Of a DNA stretch of 64,000 bases, positions 26,001 through 34,152 are shown one piece after another. The notes beneath the pieces were generated by a model that made no database searches, had not been told where the DNA came from, and worked only from the letters and a program-made list of their open reading frames with translations. The DNA comes from JAJPXC01 sp964520525 (GTDB lineage Bacteria; Bacteroidota; Bacteroidia; Bacteroidales; Muribaculaceae), in contig CAZFNR010000001.1 in assembly GCA_964520525.1 (NCBI GenBank), positions 124,001 through 188,000 on the forward strand, written 5' to 3'. A program made the translations under genes and the position numbers. How positions within the stretch are numbered: position 1 is the stretch's first letter; each line of letters opens with the position of its first letter.

Positions 26001-27647
26001 ATGACCAATTCACTGAATAACCTATTACTCAATACCATAAAGGAACATTGGGAGGATTTGGCCCTCACTGATTTCAATGGGGTGTCGTTTCAATACCGAG
26101 ATGTGGCAAGAAAAACAGCCAAACTCCACATATTGTTTAAAAGTATCGGCTTGCAGCCGGGCGACCGCGTGGCACTGTGCGGGAAAAACTCGTCGCAGTG
26201 GGCTGTGGCTTTCATCGCGTCGGTTACTTACGGAGCGGTAGTTGTCCCGATTCTCCATGAATTCAAGGCTGACAATATACACCATCTTGTGAACCACAGC
26301 GAGGCTAAGCTGTTTTTTGCTGATGCCGGGACTTGGGAGAATCTTGATCCGGCTCTGATACCCGGAGTCGAGGGAGCGTTGCTCATGAGCGATTATTCGC
26401 TTTTGTTGTCGAGAAGCGAGCGTCTGACCTCGGCACGCGCGCACCTCAATGAGCTTTTCGGCCGCGAATATCCCGAGCGTTTCACTCCCGAAGATTTGAA
26501 GTTTCATGAGGATAAGCCGGAAGAGCTTGCGTTGATAAACTATACCTCGGGTTCTACCGGGTTCTCGAAAGGGGTGATGTTGCCCTACCGCGCGATGTGG
26601 TCCAACGCTCGCTACTGTCTCGATAACCTTGAGTTTTTGAAGGCGGGCGACGGGTTGGTGTCGATGTTGCCGATGGCGCATATGTATGGCTTGATGATAG
26701 AGTTGATATTCCCGTTTATCAAGGGCTGTCACATCTATTTCTTGACGCGAGTGCCGTCGCCTAAGGTGATTATCGATGCGTTTGCGATGGTGAAGCCCAA
26801 GTTGGTGATTACCGTGCCGCTGATTATCGAGAAAATCATAAAGACAAAAGTGTTCCCGCTTTTGGATAAACCGTTGATGAAAATATTGCTCCATGTGCCG
26901 TTTGTGGATGAACGTCTGTTGGGCCGCATCAAGGAGCGTTTGAACGAGACTTTCGGTGGAAATCTTAACGAGATTATAGTGGGCGGCGCGGCTTTGAACA
27001 AGGAGGTTGAGGCTTTCTTGCATCGCATAGGTTTCCACTATACGTCGGGCTACGGAATGACGGAGTGCGCTCCGTTGATATCATACGCTCCGTGGGATAA
27101 ACACCGTCAGGCATCGTGCGGAGTAGCCGTTGACCGTATGGAAATCAAGGTTGACTCTCCTGACCCCTACAACATCCCCGGCGTGCTTTGGGTCAAGGGA
27201 ATGAACGTGATGCAGGGGTATTATAAGAACCCTGAGGCTACTGAAGAGGTGATGCGCGACGGTTGGATGAGCACCGGCGATATTTGCACCATAGATGAAG
27301 ACAATTATATCTATATCCGCGGTCGTGACAAAAATATGATACTCGGTCCGTCGGGACAGAACATCTATCCCGAGGAGATAGAGCAGAAGCTTAACAATAT
27401 GCCTTATGTCTGCGAGTCGGTTGTTGTCGATGATGACAATTCGCTTATAGCGTTGGTGTATCCTGACTTTGACAATGCGGAGAAACAGGGTGTCACGGAT
27501 TTGCAGGCTCTGATGGAGGAGAATATATCGCAACTCAACAAGGAGCTTCCGGCTTATAGCCAGATACGCCGTGTCAAAATCTACCATGAGGAGTTTGAGA
27601 AGACTCCCAAGCGTTCCATAAAGCGTTATCTTTACAAGTTAGGTTGA
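26001..27647 (+). CDS. AMP-binding acyl-CoA synthetase (long-chain fatty acid type)
   Basis: ANL-superfamily adenylating enzyme (548 aa) that activates a fatty acid with ATP and loads it on CoA. The AMP-binding P-loop YTSGSTGFSKGV lies near residue 177 and GYGMTECAPLISY near 350. The A8 hinge region is STGDICTIDEDNYIYIRGRDKNMI, and the catalytic lysine is in TPKRSIKRYLY near the C terminus. Chain-length preference cannot be read from sequence. The ATG at 26001 follows the promoter box at 25958-25965, so upstream in-frame codons are unlikely starts. Confidence 0.92.
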   Translation: MTNSLNNLLLNTIKEHWEDLALTDFNGVSFQYRDVARKTAKLHILFKSIGLQPGDRVALCGKNSSQWAVAFIASVTYGAVVVPILHEFKADNIHHLVNHSEAKLFFADAGTWENLDPALIPGVEGALLMSDYSLLLSRSERLTSARAHLNELFGREYPERFTPEDLKFHEDKPEELALINYTSGSTGFSKGVMLPYRAMWSNARYCLDNLEFLKAGDGLVSMLPMAHMYGLMIELIFPFIKGCHIYFLTRVPSPKVIIDAFAMVKPKLVITVPLIIEKIIKTKVFPLLDKPLMKILLHVPFVDERLLGRIKERLNETFGGNLNEIIVGGAALNKEVEAFLHRIGFHYTSGYGMTECAPLISYAPWDKHRQASCGVAVDRMEIKVDSPDPYNIPGVLWVKGMNVMQGYYKNPEATEEVMRDGWMSTGDICTIDEDNYIYIRGRDKNMILGPSGQNIYPEEIEQKLNNMPYVCESVVVDDDNSLIALVYPDFDNAEKQGVTDLQALMEENISQLNKELPAYSQIRRVKIYHEEFEKTPKRSIKRYLYKLG

Positions 27648-27663
27648 CGGCTGTGTCAAAATT

Positions 27664-27708
27664 GAACTGCACCCCAAAAGTTCGACAAAAACTTTTGGGG
27701 TGCAGTTC
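27664..27708. repeat. 19-bp perfect inverted repeat resembling joined IS3-type ends
   Basis: Arms 27664-27682 and 27690-27708 are perfect reverse complements around a 7-nt loop. The arm sequence (AACTGCACCCCAAAAGTT) closely resembles terminal repeats of IS3-family, IS150-group elements as I remember them. No transposase is present between or beside the arms, and no T-run follows on either strand, so it does not look like a simple terminator. It marks the left edge of the accessory region. Confidence 0.65.
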
Positions 27709-27770
27709 GTAAGTTGCCATGATTTCTATTTTCGTCAGCGTGTTATTTGAGTGCTACCGTAGCAAAAAGG

Positions 27771-27816
27771 AGTTTAGACCGTTGGGGTATATCGCCAACG
27801 GTCTAAACTAAACTTT
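27771..27816. terminator. Bidirectional terminator between convergent genes
   Basis: A 15-bp perfect stem (27771-27785 with 27795-27809, 9-nt loop) is followed on the plus strand by AAACTTTTTA and on the minus strand by CCTTTTTG. It lies between the acyl-CoA synthetase (plus) and the HXXEE gene (minus). Confidence 0.8.
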
Positions 27817-28428
27817 TTATGCTCGAAGCCCCTCGCGCTTGATTTTCGGCACGAGGTAGGCAAAGCCATAAATCATCATCGAGGCCTGTGCCAGGATGCC
27901 GAATACGATGCTTGCTATATTTACGCTTGTCGAAACAAGGTTGTTAGAGAGGAAGTAGCACACCATGTAGATTCCGAATGGAATATTCACACAGACGCTT
28001 GCCACCAATCCGGGGTTGTATTTGAAACCAAAGATAAAGAACATTACCACATGGGCAAAAGCATTGAGCGCCGAGAAATAAGCTGTCCACAATCCCCACT
28101 CGATGCCGTAGAAATGCGATACAACGCCCGACAAAGGCAACAGGATATAAACAAGCGGAATGTTAATCCAGAATGAGCCTGCCTTTGTCAGCGGATAGTC
28201 GCCCAACTTCGAACCGAGAGGCTTGCGGTTGAAGAAGTCGAGGAATCCGCCCGGGCATACGTATTCTTCGAACTCGTGAAACCAATAGATAGGCACCTGC
28301 ATCCATATAAGAAACAGTGCGTAGTTCTGATCCTTGACATAAAGCCAAATCAAAATAAACGAATAAAGTGCTAAGAAAGGCGTTGCTTTCATCCAGTTGT
28401 CATACAACCACTGCATTGTCTTTTTCAT
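27817..28428 (-). CDS. HXXEE-domain membrane protein
   Basis: A 203-aa protein with six or so hydrophobic segments and the family-defining H51-x-x-E54-E55 in WFHEFEEYVCPGG near the end of the second helix. HXXEE proteins are membrane proteins of unproven function, perhaps metal-dependent enzymes. The ATG at 28428 begins MKKTMQWLYD directly before the first helix. It is the last gene of a minus-strand group with the tRNA_anti-like and DUF5131 genes and ends at a strong bidirectional terminator. Confidence 0.82.
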   Translation of the reverse strand: MKKTMQWLYDNWMKATPFLALYSFILIWLYVKDQNYALFLIWMQVPIYWFHEFEEYVCPGGFLDFFNRKPLGSKLGDYPLTKAGSFWINIPLVYILLPLSGVVSHFYGIEWGLWTAYFSALNAFAHVVMFFIFGFKYNPGLVASVCVNIPFGIYMVCYFLSNNLVSTSVNIASIVFGILAQASMMIYGFAYLVPKIKREGLRA

Positions 28429-28439
28429 GCTATTTGTGT

Positions 28440-28880
28440 TTAGAGTTTTTTGCCGTTTACAGAAATAATGACACACTGCTTGACCACCACAAGGTCGTAC
28501 TCCTCGGCGTAGCCACGTACTTGCCCTTGTATCACTACGTTATCACGCTTGCTGACCTTAAGCAGTTTGAGATAGTCGGTGAATGGGAGTACGCACAGGG
28601 CCTTACAACTCTCGCCTTCTTTGCTTGCCACTTCAACCGATGGTAGTCCATAGACATCGGGGCCTACCTTGACCGCCACGCCACTGATTAGCATTGTCTT
28701 CATGCCATACTTTTTGGCGGCCTGCTCGGCATCGCTACGGAATGCGTCATACAATGCTACTGCTGTAATTTCGTTCATCTTTTTGCTTTTGTTTTGTGCC
28801 ACTAAGCTGACAGGCAATAATATCATTGCTGCAGCAATCAGTGTATGTAAGAATCGTTTCATCATTTTTTTACTCTTCAC
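28440..28880 (-). CDS. Exported tRNA_anti-like (OB-fold) protein
   Basis: A 146-aa protein with a signal peptide (hydrophobic residues 8-27, cleavage near LVAQ) and a small OB-like beta domain. Segments TMLISGVAVKVG, VVIQGQVRGY and DLVVVKQCVI resemble the tRNA_anti-like family of Bacteroidota lipoprotein or periplasmic OB folds. The substrate or partner is unknown. Starts at 28880 or at the next Met codons are both possible. It overlaps DUF5131 upstream by 11 nt and is 11 nt from the HXXEE gene, so the three form an operon. Confidence 0.65.
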   Translation of the reverse strand: MKSKKMMKRFLHTLIAAAMILLPVSLVAQNKSKKMNEITAVALYDAFRSDAEQAAKKYGMKTMLISGVAVKVGPDVYGLPSVEVASKEGESCKALCVLPFTDYLKLLKVSKRDNVVIQGQVRGYAEEYDLVVVKQCVIISVNGKKL

Positions 28881-29688
28881 ATTTTTTGCCGCGCAGAGCC
28901 TTCATTCTCTCTTTGCGCTCCATAATCTTGACTATCTCGGCATCAATATCGACTTCAGGATAGTGTAACCCTGATTTGAGTGCCTGAATCATCTGCTCGG
29001 TACGATTGCGGATTTTGTACTCCTTGCCATCTTTGATGAAGATGTTTCCCGTCTGCCCGAAGATTAACCGCACATCGTTTGCCCGACACTGCTCATTAAG
29101 CGATTTTACCCATTCGTGGTGCAGAGGTCGTGACCCGAGGTAGTTTTCGCCCCCTGCCAAGACAGTTTCAATCTCTCCCGTAGCCAAATATTCCGACAAA
29201 TCGACCTCGCCGATAAAAGGTTTCACGCTGACCCATTTATGTTTTGATGGTACTTTTAGCAGATATGGCAGACGCTCATCTACTCTGCGTTGATTTTCGG
29301 CAGATACGGCAAACTGCACATGATTCCACCCATTACCCCAATCGCGAGGCAGATGGTCGATAATGCGCTCGGCGCGCTTTGTGAGGAGTGAGAATGTGAC
29401 ATCGGGGCGTTGGCGGATGTAGTTCCACGCCTCCTCGCGCCACTCGTCAGCCTCTTCCAAGAAGAAGTCGCTGGTCATGCAGACACGCACAAACGAGCCG
29501 CTTGGCAATTTATATTTGCCCGATTTATCACGTTTTATGGGGAAATCAATATTTGACTTGTTGAGCGAAATATGGTTTGTGTCACGCCCGTAACGCTTGT
29601 CGAGAAAAAACGCATAGCAGTTCTGGCACCCTTCGCTGCACTTGTGGCACCCGTGCCAAGGATTCCAAGTAAGGTCGTTGATATCCAT
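28870..29688 (-). CDS. DUF5131 (phage Gp37/Gp68-like) protein with radical-SAM-type cysteines
   Basis: A 272-aa protein beginning MDINDLTWNPWHGCHKCSEG. Cysteines C17-x3-C21-x2-C24 match the canonical radical-SAM CX3CX2C cluster motif, preceded by an extra C14. The family is named from phage proteins and often annotated DUF5131; the reaction is unknown. The segment TFSLLTKRAERI and the GGENYLGSRPLHHEWV region are family hallmarks. The ATG at 29688 is chosen so that the protein starts at the conserved N terminus. It leads the minus-strand operon with the tRNA_anti-like and HXXEE genes and is divergent from the AraC regulator. Confidence 0.82.
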   Translation of the reverse strand: MDINDLTWNPWHGCHKCSEGCQNCYAFFLDKRYGRDTNHISLNKSNIDFPIKRDKSGKYKLPSGSFVRVCMTSDFFLEEADEWREEAWNYIRQRPDVTFSLLTKRAERIIDHLPRDWGNGWNHVQFAVSAENQRRVDERLPYLLKVPSKHKWVSVKPFIGEVDLSEYLATGEIETVLAGGENYLGSRPLHHEWVKSLNEQCRANDVRLIFGQTGNIFIKDGKEYKIRNRTEQMIQALKSGLHYPEVDIDAEIVKIMERKERMKALRGKKCEE

Positions 29689-29823
29689 AATCCTCTGAAT
29701 TAACATTACAAAATTACGCTGTTTATAAAATTTCTAAAAGGTTTATAACGATAAAATATTGAGCAATATCCACGATTGCTACTAAATATATTTAAAAATT
29801 CGGTTGAAATTTCAATCTGTGAC

Positions 29824-29831
29824 TATCTTTG
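29824..29831 (+). promoter_or_regulatory. -7 box of the AraC-regulator promoter
   Basis: TATCTTTG matches TAnnTTTG and lies 28 nt before the ATG at 29860. A GTTG at 29803-29806 is 17 nt upstream, slightly too close for a standard -33 box. Confidence 0.45.
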
Positions 29832-29859
29832 TGATATAAAATGGTAACTAACGAATTAA

Positions 29860-30687
29860 ATGACAGATAATAACAGGACTATATCGCATCATGAAACCTT
29901 GCTTTTAGACTATTGGGACAAGGGTGGTTTTGCTCTCTGCACGGATGGCTATGCCGATGTTGTGATAAATGAGCAAAATTTTAGATTGACACGAGGTAGT
30001 ATTTTTATTGTCACTCCGCTTGTTCAGATATATAGTATCGCGCCATCTGCCGATTTTCGCGCCATTTCGTTTGTCAACGAATTAAAAGTGTTTTATCCGA
30101 TTTTTAAACTTATAGCCGACACGGGCATTCCGCTGAAGGTCAAGGAATACCCCTGCTGGCAACTATCAGAGGAGGAGATTTCCTATATCGTTCACCAAGA
30201 CAACCGCATCAGTCAAAAGCAACAACGGCTTGCCGAGGATATACTCGCCGATGAGCGCACTTTGCTTTTGCATCAAATACATCTAATTCGTCATGAGACG
30301 ATGTTGGAGGTTGTGGGCTACCATCTACGCAGCTATCCGGCGCAGGTTGACAGCTTTAATAAGCGGGAGATTGTCGCCTACCGTTTTATACTTGCGTTGC
30401 ACGAGAATTATAGTCGTGAGCGCAGTGTGTCGTGGTATGCGTCAGAGGCAAAACTCTCATCGGGGCACTTCACCACACTTATCAAAGCCGCTACGGGAAG
30501 AACGCCATCGGAGTGGATAGCGACAGTAACGACAACATACGCTAAACTATTACTCGAGCAGCGGGATAAGCGCATAAAGCAGATTGCCGTCGAGTTGAAC
30601 TTCCCCGAACAATTCACCTTCCGTAAATATTTCAAACAGTATGTCGGCATCTCGCCAAAAGAGTACCGCAATAGTGTTATAAAATAA
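29860..30687 (+). CDS. AraC-family transcriptional regulator
   Basis: A 275-aa DNA-binding regulator. The N-terminal half (about residues 1-160) is a cupin-like effector or dimerisation domain. The C-terminal ~100 residues form the double helix-turn-helix typical of AraC/XylS, with SWYASEAKLSSGHFTTLIKAATGRTPSEWI and the second helix pair in IKQIAVELNFPEQFTFRKYFKQYVGISPKEYR. It lies 6 nt before the metallophosphoesterase, so they form one operon, and it is divergent from the DUF5131 operon, which it may control. The effector is unknown. Confidence 0.92.
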   Translation: MTDNNRTISHHETLLLDYWDKGGFALCTDGYADVVINEQNFRLTRGSIFIVTPLVQIYSIAPSADFRAISFVNELKVFYPIFKLIADTGIPLKVKEYPCWQLSEEEISYIVHQDNRISQKQQRLAEDILADERTLLLHQIHLIRHETMLEVVGYHLRSYPAQVDSFNKREIVAYRFILALHENYSRERSVSWYASEAKLSSGHFTTLIKAATGRTPSEWIATVTTTYAKLLLEQRDKRIKQIAVELNFPEQFTFRKYFKQYVGISPKEYRNSVIK

Positions 30688-30693
30688 GCCGTT

Positions 30694-31773
30694 ATGAAAG
30701 TTATGTTTCTTGTGCTGCCGTTGATATATATGTGCGCCAACGGGTATCTGTACTTAAGATTGTTGCAAGGCCTCGCATTGTTGCCTTTGTGGGTAAAGGT
30801 GATTATATCGCTACTTTTTTGGATAGCAGCGTTTTCTCTGTTCATGGCTATAGGCTTAAGAGAAACCCAACTCCCGTCGTGGTTTCATAGAGCGCTTTTT
30901 ACAACAGGTTCGGTGTGGATGGGCTTTTTGCTATACTCGGTAATGCTGCTCATTGTAGCCGACCTCGCAAAACTTGCCATCCCGACAATGGGACATGTGC
31001 TGTGGTATGTGCTGCCGGCGACCTGCGTCATACTATTGTGCGGGTACTTCAACTATCGCCATCCAAAGGTGGAACATATTGAAGTCAGCGTCGGCAAAGA
31101 GTTTGATGGCGGGGATTTGCGAGTAGTCGCCATTAGCGATGTTCACCTCGGTTATGGCACTGGAATTAAGTCATTAGAGCGTTATGTGGAGTTGATAAAC
31201 GCACAACATCCCGACCTCGTGTTGATAGTGGGTGACTTGGTAGATAATAGTATAAAACCGCTCATTGATAAGCCATTTGACAAAGTCCTTTCCGGAATTA
31301 CCGCGCCGCTTGGTGTCTATATGGTGCCTGGCAATCATGAGTATATTAGCGGTATAGACAAGGTCTCCGACTATCTGAAAGAAACGCCGATTACGTTGTT
31401 GCGCGATAGCGTTGTGACACTCCCAAATGGCGTACAGATTATAGGCCGTGACGATCGCGCAAACCGCCATCGCAAGTCGCTTGAAAAGCTGCTGTCGCGG
31501 ACCGCTGCGGACCGCCCGGCAATAGTCCTCGACCATCAGCCCTATGCTCTTGCCGAAGCTAATTCTCTAAAAGTAGATATGCTTTTGTGTGGGCATACCC
31601 ATCATGGGCAACTTTTCCCATTCAATCTGTTGGTAGATTGTATGTACGACCAGGGGCATGGTTATCGCAAATGGAGTAACTCGCACATTTGGGTATCAAG
31701 CGGTTTATCGCTTTGGGGACCTCCGTTTCGCATTGGCACAAACAGTGATATGGCGGTCATTGAGTTGAGATAA
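30694..31773 (+). CDS. Membrane-anchored metallophosphoesterase
   Basis: A 359-aa protein with four N-terminal transmembrane helices (within residues 1-118) and a calcineurin-like phosphoesterase domain (about 140-359). Metal-binding motifs are complete: AISDVHLG, VGDLVDN, VPGNHEY, and LLCGHTHHGQ near the C terminus. This layout is shared with YkuE/YaeI-like enzymes, some of which act on lipid phosphates, but the substrate here is unknown. It follows the AraC gene by 6 nt and is followed by a hairpin at 31780-31811. Confidence 0.88.
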   Translation: MKVMFLVLPLIYMCANGYLYLRLLQGLALLPLWVKVIISLLFWIAAFSLFMAIGLRETQLPSWFHRALFTTGSVWMGFLLYSVMLLIVADLAKLAIPTMGHVLWYVLPATCVILLCGYFNYRHPKVEHIEVSVGKEFDGGDLRVVAISDVHLGYGTGIKSLERYVELINAQHPDLVLIVGDLVDNSIKPLIDKPFDKVLSGITAPLGVYMVPGNHEYISGIDKVSDYLKETPITLLRDSVVTLPNGVQIIGRDDRANRHRKSLEKLLSRTAADRPAIVLDHQPYALAEANSLKVDMLLCGHTHHGQLFPFNLLVDCMYDQGHGYRKWSNSHIWVSSGLSLWGPPFRIGTNSDMAVIELR

Positions 31774-31779
31774 AACAGA

Positions 31780-31811
31780 AAACCCGTTGAACGGTCGAGT
31801 TCAATGGGTTT
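31780..31811. terminator. Hairpin between convergent genes
   Basis: A 13-bp stem with one G-T pair (31780-31792 with 31799-31811) and a 6-nt loop. Read on the minus strand it is followed by a T-rich tail, so it probably ends the minus-strand gene 31849-32145; the plus-strand tail is not T-rich. Confidence 0.55.
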
Positions 31812-31848
31812 ATGATGATAGAAATCGTATTTAAAAGCGCTTTTAATG

Positions 31849-32145
31849 TCATTTGTCATATTTAACCATTCGCCAAAGGCTCGGTAGCTTTGGAATAACA
31901 CCTTTGAACTTACCACGCATGTCGGAGAAGCATAGTCCGATAATGGTTACTATGCCCACTGCCGCATCAGCCACCTTCGCACTGCTCTCGGCTCTCTTAA
32001 TCGTAAGGCTCACACTGTCGGCAAGTTCAAACAACTCATTGAGACTCATCACTCGCTCAACCGTTTGTGCTTGAATAGTCGTAGCCGTTGCAAATATCGC
32101 CACAGCCAGAAGTGAAATGAAACGACCTAATTTTACTTTCATCAT
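31849..32145 (-). pseudogene. Truncated TolC-like outer-membrane efflux protein (remnant)
   Basis: A 98-aa reading frame with a good signal peptide (to about residue 27, ATTIQAQ). VMSLNELFELADSVSLTIKRAESSAKVADAAVG follows and matches the start of Bacteroidota TolC-family proteins (SLdeLfrLAdqnS...). Full TolC proteins exceed 400 aa; after about residue 62 the similarity stops and an unrelated tail of some 35 residues leads to the stop. There is no room for the missing part before the convergent metallophosphoesterase. It could also be a genuine small exported protein. No RND pump genes are linked. Confidence 0.5.
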
Positions 32146-32305
32146 ATCTTCGGTAATTGCTTTGATTTGAGACCGCGAAATTACCCTAACATACTATTGT
32201 GATAAAGGTTGGTATTTTGGATAAATTGAGCAATATCCTCGGATGAACTGATAATAATAGTAGGTGTGAGTCTGATATAGGAATTATAACATTTAAGAAT
32301 TAAAA

Positions 32306-32352
32306 AGAGACTGCGCCGTAAAGGAAATTTACGACGCAGTCTCTTTTGTTTT
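32306..32352. terminator. Terminator of rpsO (bidirectional hairpin)
   Basis: A 17-bp stem with one mismatch (32306-32322 with 32328-32344, 5-nt loop), flanked by T-runs on both strands: TTTTTA after it on the minus strand and a long T-rich tail on the plus strand. It lies just after the rpsO stop codon. Confidence 0.85.
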
Positions 32353-32368
32353 TTTTGACGGCAAGCTG

Positions 32369-32644
32369 TTACTTGCGGATTCCGAGCTCTTTCTGTGCGA
32401 TGATTGCACGGTAGCGGTTGATGTCTTTGCGGATAAGGTAGTCGAGGAGACGACGACGCTTACCGACCAATGCTTTAAGAGCGCGAGCTGTGCTATAATC
32501 TTTGTGATTTGACTTGAGGTGTTCAGTCAAATGAGCGATACGGACCGAGAATAATGCAATCTGCGCTTCAGGTGAGCCAGTGTCAGTCTTGCCCTTACCG
32601 TATTTCTCAAAGATTTCTACTTTTTCGTCAGAATTCAAGTGCAT
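32369..32644 (-). CDS. rpsO: 30S ribosomal protein S15
   Basis: Small-subunit protein that binds 16S rRNA early in assembly. It is 91 aa, the normal size, with the hallmark GKTDTGSPEAQIALFSVRIAHLTEHLK (residues about 17-43) and HKDYSTARALKALVGKRRRLLDYL. It has its own promoter (32694-32724) and terminator (32306-32352), so it is a single-gene unit here. No pnp gene is beside it. Confidence 0.98.
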   Translation of the reverse strand: MHLNSDEKVEIFEKYGKGKTDTGSPEAQIALFSVRIAHLTEHLKSNHKDYSTARALKALVGKRRRLLDYLIRKDINRYRAIIAQKELGIRK

Positions 32645-32693
32645 TCTTTCTGAGTTTTTATAAGTAAGTTAATAGAATATTGATTTTGCGGCA

Positions 32694-32724
32694 CAAAGGT
32701 AGTGATAAAAAATGAGAAACCAAT
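32694..32724 (-). promoter_or_regulatory. Promoter of rpsO
   Basis: On the minus strand ATTG (32724-32721), 19 nt, then TACCTTTG (32701-32694). Both boxes and the spacing fit the Bacteroidota pattern. The ATG is 50 nt downstream, leaving a leader of about 45 nt that could hold an S15 autoregulatory site, though none is recognised. Confidence 0.6.
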
Positions 32725-32744
32725 GATTCGCGTTAAAAAAAGTG

Positions 32745-33080
32745 TTAGTCGAGGTTTGGTTTGTCTTTCGCGGGGTTGCGGAAGTGTATTTTCCCCTCTT
32801 CGTATTCTTGGGCGGCGATGAGAGTCGGTTTCGGCAGTTTCTCGTAGTAGCGCGAGATTTCGATTTGTTCGCGGTTTTCAGTGATTTCCTCGAGGTTGTC
32901 GTTTAGCGAAGCAAATTCCTGAAGTTTCTTTTCGAGGTCATGTTTCATCTCTCCAGCGATTTGGTTGGCGCGTTTTGCTACTATGCAGACGGTCTCGTAG
33001 ATGTTGCCTGTGTCCTGGGACATGGCTATCATGTCGCGTGTCACTGTGTTGAGTGGGGCGTTGGTCTTTTTATAATCCAT
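32745..33080 (-). CDS. rpoZ: RNA polymerase omega subunit, Bacteroidota type
   Basis: A 111-aa omega subunit (RpoZ/RPB6-like), which helps assemble RNA polymerase. It shows the family segment IYETVCIVAKRANQI near residue 27, and the Bacteroidota extension ENREQIEISRYYEKLPKPTLIAAQEYEEGKI. The order bamD-rpoZ on the minus strand with a 33-nt gap is usual in the phylum. Confidence 0.93.
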   Translation of the reverse strand: MDYKKTNAPLNTVTRDMIAMSQDTGNIYETVCIVAKRANQIAGEMKHDLEKKLQEFASLNDNLEEITENREQIEISRYYEKLPKPTLIAAQEYEEGKIHFRNPAKDKPNLD

Positions 33081-33113
33081 AATTGGAAAAGATGGTTGAT
33101 ATTATGGTGATTA

Positions 33114-33914
33114 TTATTCTTTTACATATTTTTGTGCGATAGCGAAGATGTTTTCGGCCTCCTTGCGGTTGGGGCTATCGGGATAGCTTGTGATGAATCC
33201 GTAGTATTCATCGATTACGTCGCGAAATCGGTCGGTCTTTTTCTCTTCGACGCTTTGGTTCGCTTCCTGGAAGCGCGCTTTGAGAATCAGCATCTCAAGT
33301 TCCTCTTTGTATTTAGAGTATGGGTAGTCTTTTATCGCGTTTTTTGCCACGATAACCGCGCTCTCATAGTTGTTGCCCATGTAGTTTCCGAGGTTGTAGT
33401 AGAGCTGGGCGTTTTGGAGTTGTTTGAGCGTGAGCTTGTCTTGCAACTCGAAGATGGCGTTTTGTGCGATAGACACTTTGTCGCTGCGTGGGTAGTAGTC
33501 GAGAAAGCCTTGGAGCTCCTCGATGGCTTTGACGGTGCCTGACTGGTCGAGCTGAGGCTCTGGGGAGTCGAGGTAGTATCCATATCCGGAATAGAATCTC
33601 GCCATCTCCGCGTATTTCCCTTTCGGGTATCGGGTGTAGTATGTCTTGAAGTATGCTCCCGAGCTGACATAGTCCTTGTTTTCGTAGTGGCTAAGTGCGA
33701 GAAGGTAGAGTGACTCCTCGGCCTTTTCGCTGCCTTTGAATACGGTGATGCAGTCTTGTAGTATCGTGGCGGCTTGGACATATTTTTTTTGCTCGAAAGC
33801 GCGTTTTGCGTAGTCGAACTTATAGTTGTAGTCTTTGCTTTTTTGCGCTTTTTGGTATTCACCGCAAGATGTCACGGTAAGCGCGAGCAGGACTATTGCT
33901 ATGTATCTCCACAT
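33114..33914 (-). CDS. bamD: Outer-membrane assembly lipoprotein BamD
   Basis: A 266-aa lipoprotein of the beta-barrel assembly machine, anchored to the inner leaflet of the outer membrane. The signal ends in the lipobox LTVTSC (Cys17). Several TPR-like repeats follow (AKRAFEQKKYVQAATILQDCI, SLYLLALSHYENKDYVSSGAYFKTYYTRYP, AQLYYNLGNY), as in BamD/ComL. Length is normal. A strong promoter lies upstream and rpoZ follows after 33 nt. Confidence 0.93.
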   Translation of the reverse strand: MWRYIAIVLLALTVTSCGEYQKAQKSKDYNYKFDYAKRAFEQKKYVQAATILQDCITVFKGSEKAEESLYLLALSHYENKDYVSSGAYFKTYYTRYPKGKYAEMARFYSGYGYYLDSPEPQLDQSGTVKAIEELQGFLDYYPRSDKVSIAQNAIFELQDKLTLKQLQNAQLYYNLGNYMGNNYESAVIVAKNAIKDYPYSKYKEELEMLILKARFQEANQSVEEKKTDRFRDVIDEYYGFITSYPDSPNRKEAENIFAIAQKYVKE

Positions 33915-33960
33915 AATTATTGCAAATGTGCGAATGATATTAATGAATGGAATTAGTCTG

Positions 33961-33993
33961 CAAAGTTAGTAATTTATTGTGTAGAGTGACAAA
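33961..33993 (-). promoter_or_regulatory. Promoter of bamD-rpoZ
   Basis: On the minus strand a perfect TTTG (33993-33990), 21 nt, then a perfect TAACTTTG (33968-33961). This is the best match to the Bacteroidota consensus in the window. It lies 47 nt before the bamD ATG. Confidence 0.7.
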
Positions 33994-34152
33994 TTTAGTT
34001 GTAAATATTTGCTGTAAGCGGCCCGGTGATAGTTAAAAAATTAAAAAATATGCATATGATACTAAATTAACACCTGTTTTGAAGTGAAAAATTATTAAAT
34101 TCGCGGCTCATGCGTAGATACGTAACTAATTAATACATAAAATATTCCAAGA

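Noticed and set aside
26025..27038. A 337-aa minus-strand frame within the acyl-CoA synthetase gene
   Set aside because: Fully antisense to a clear enzyme gene, low-complexity in His/Arg/Gln, and without a promoter.
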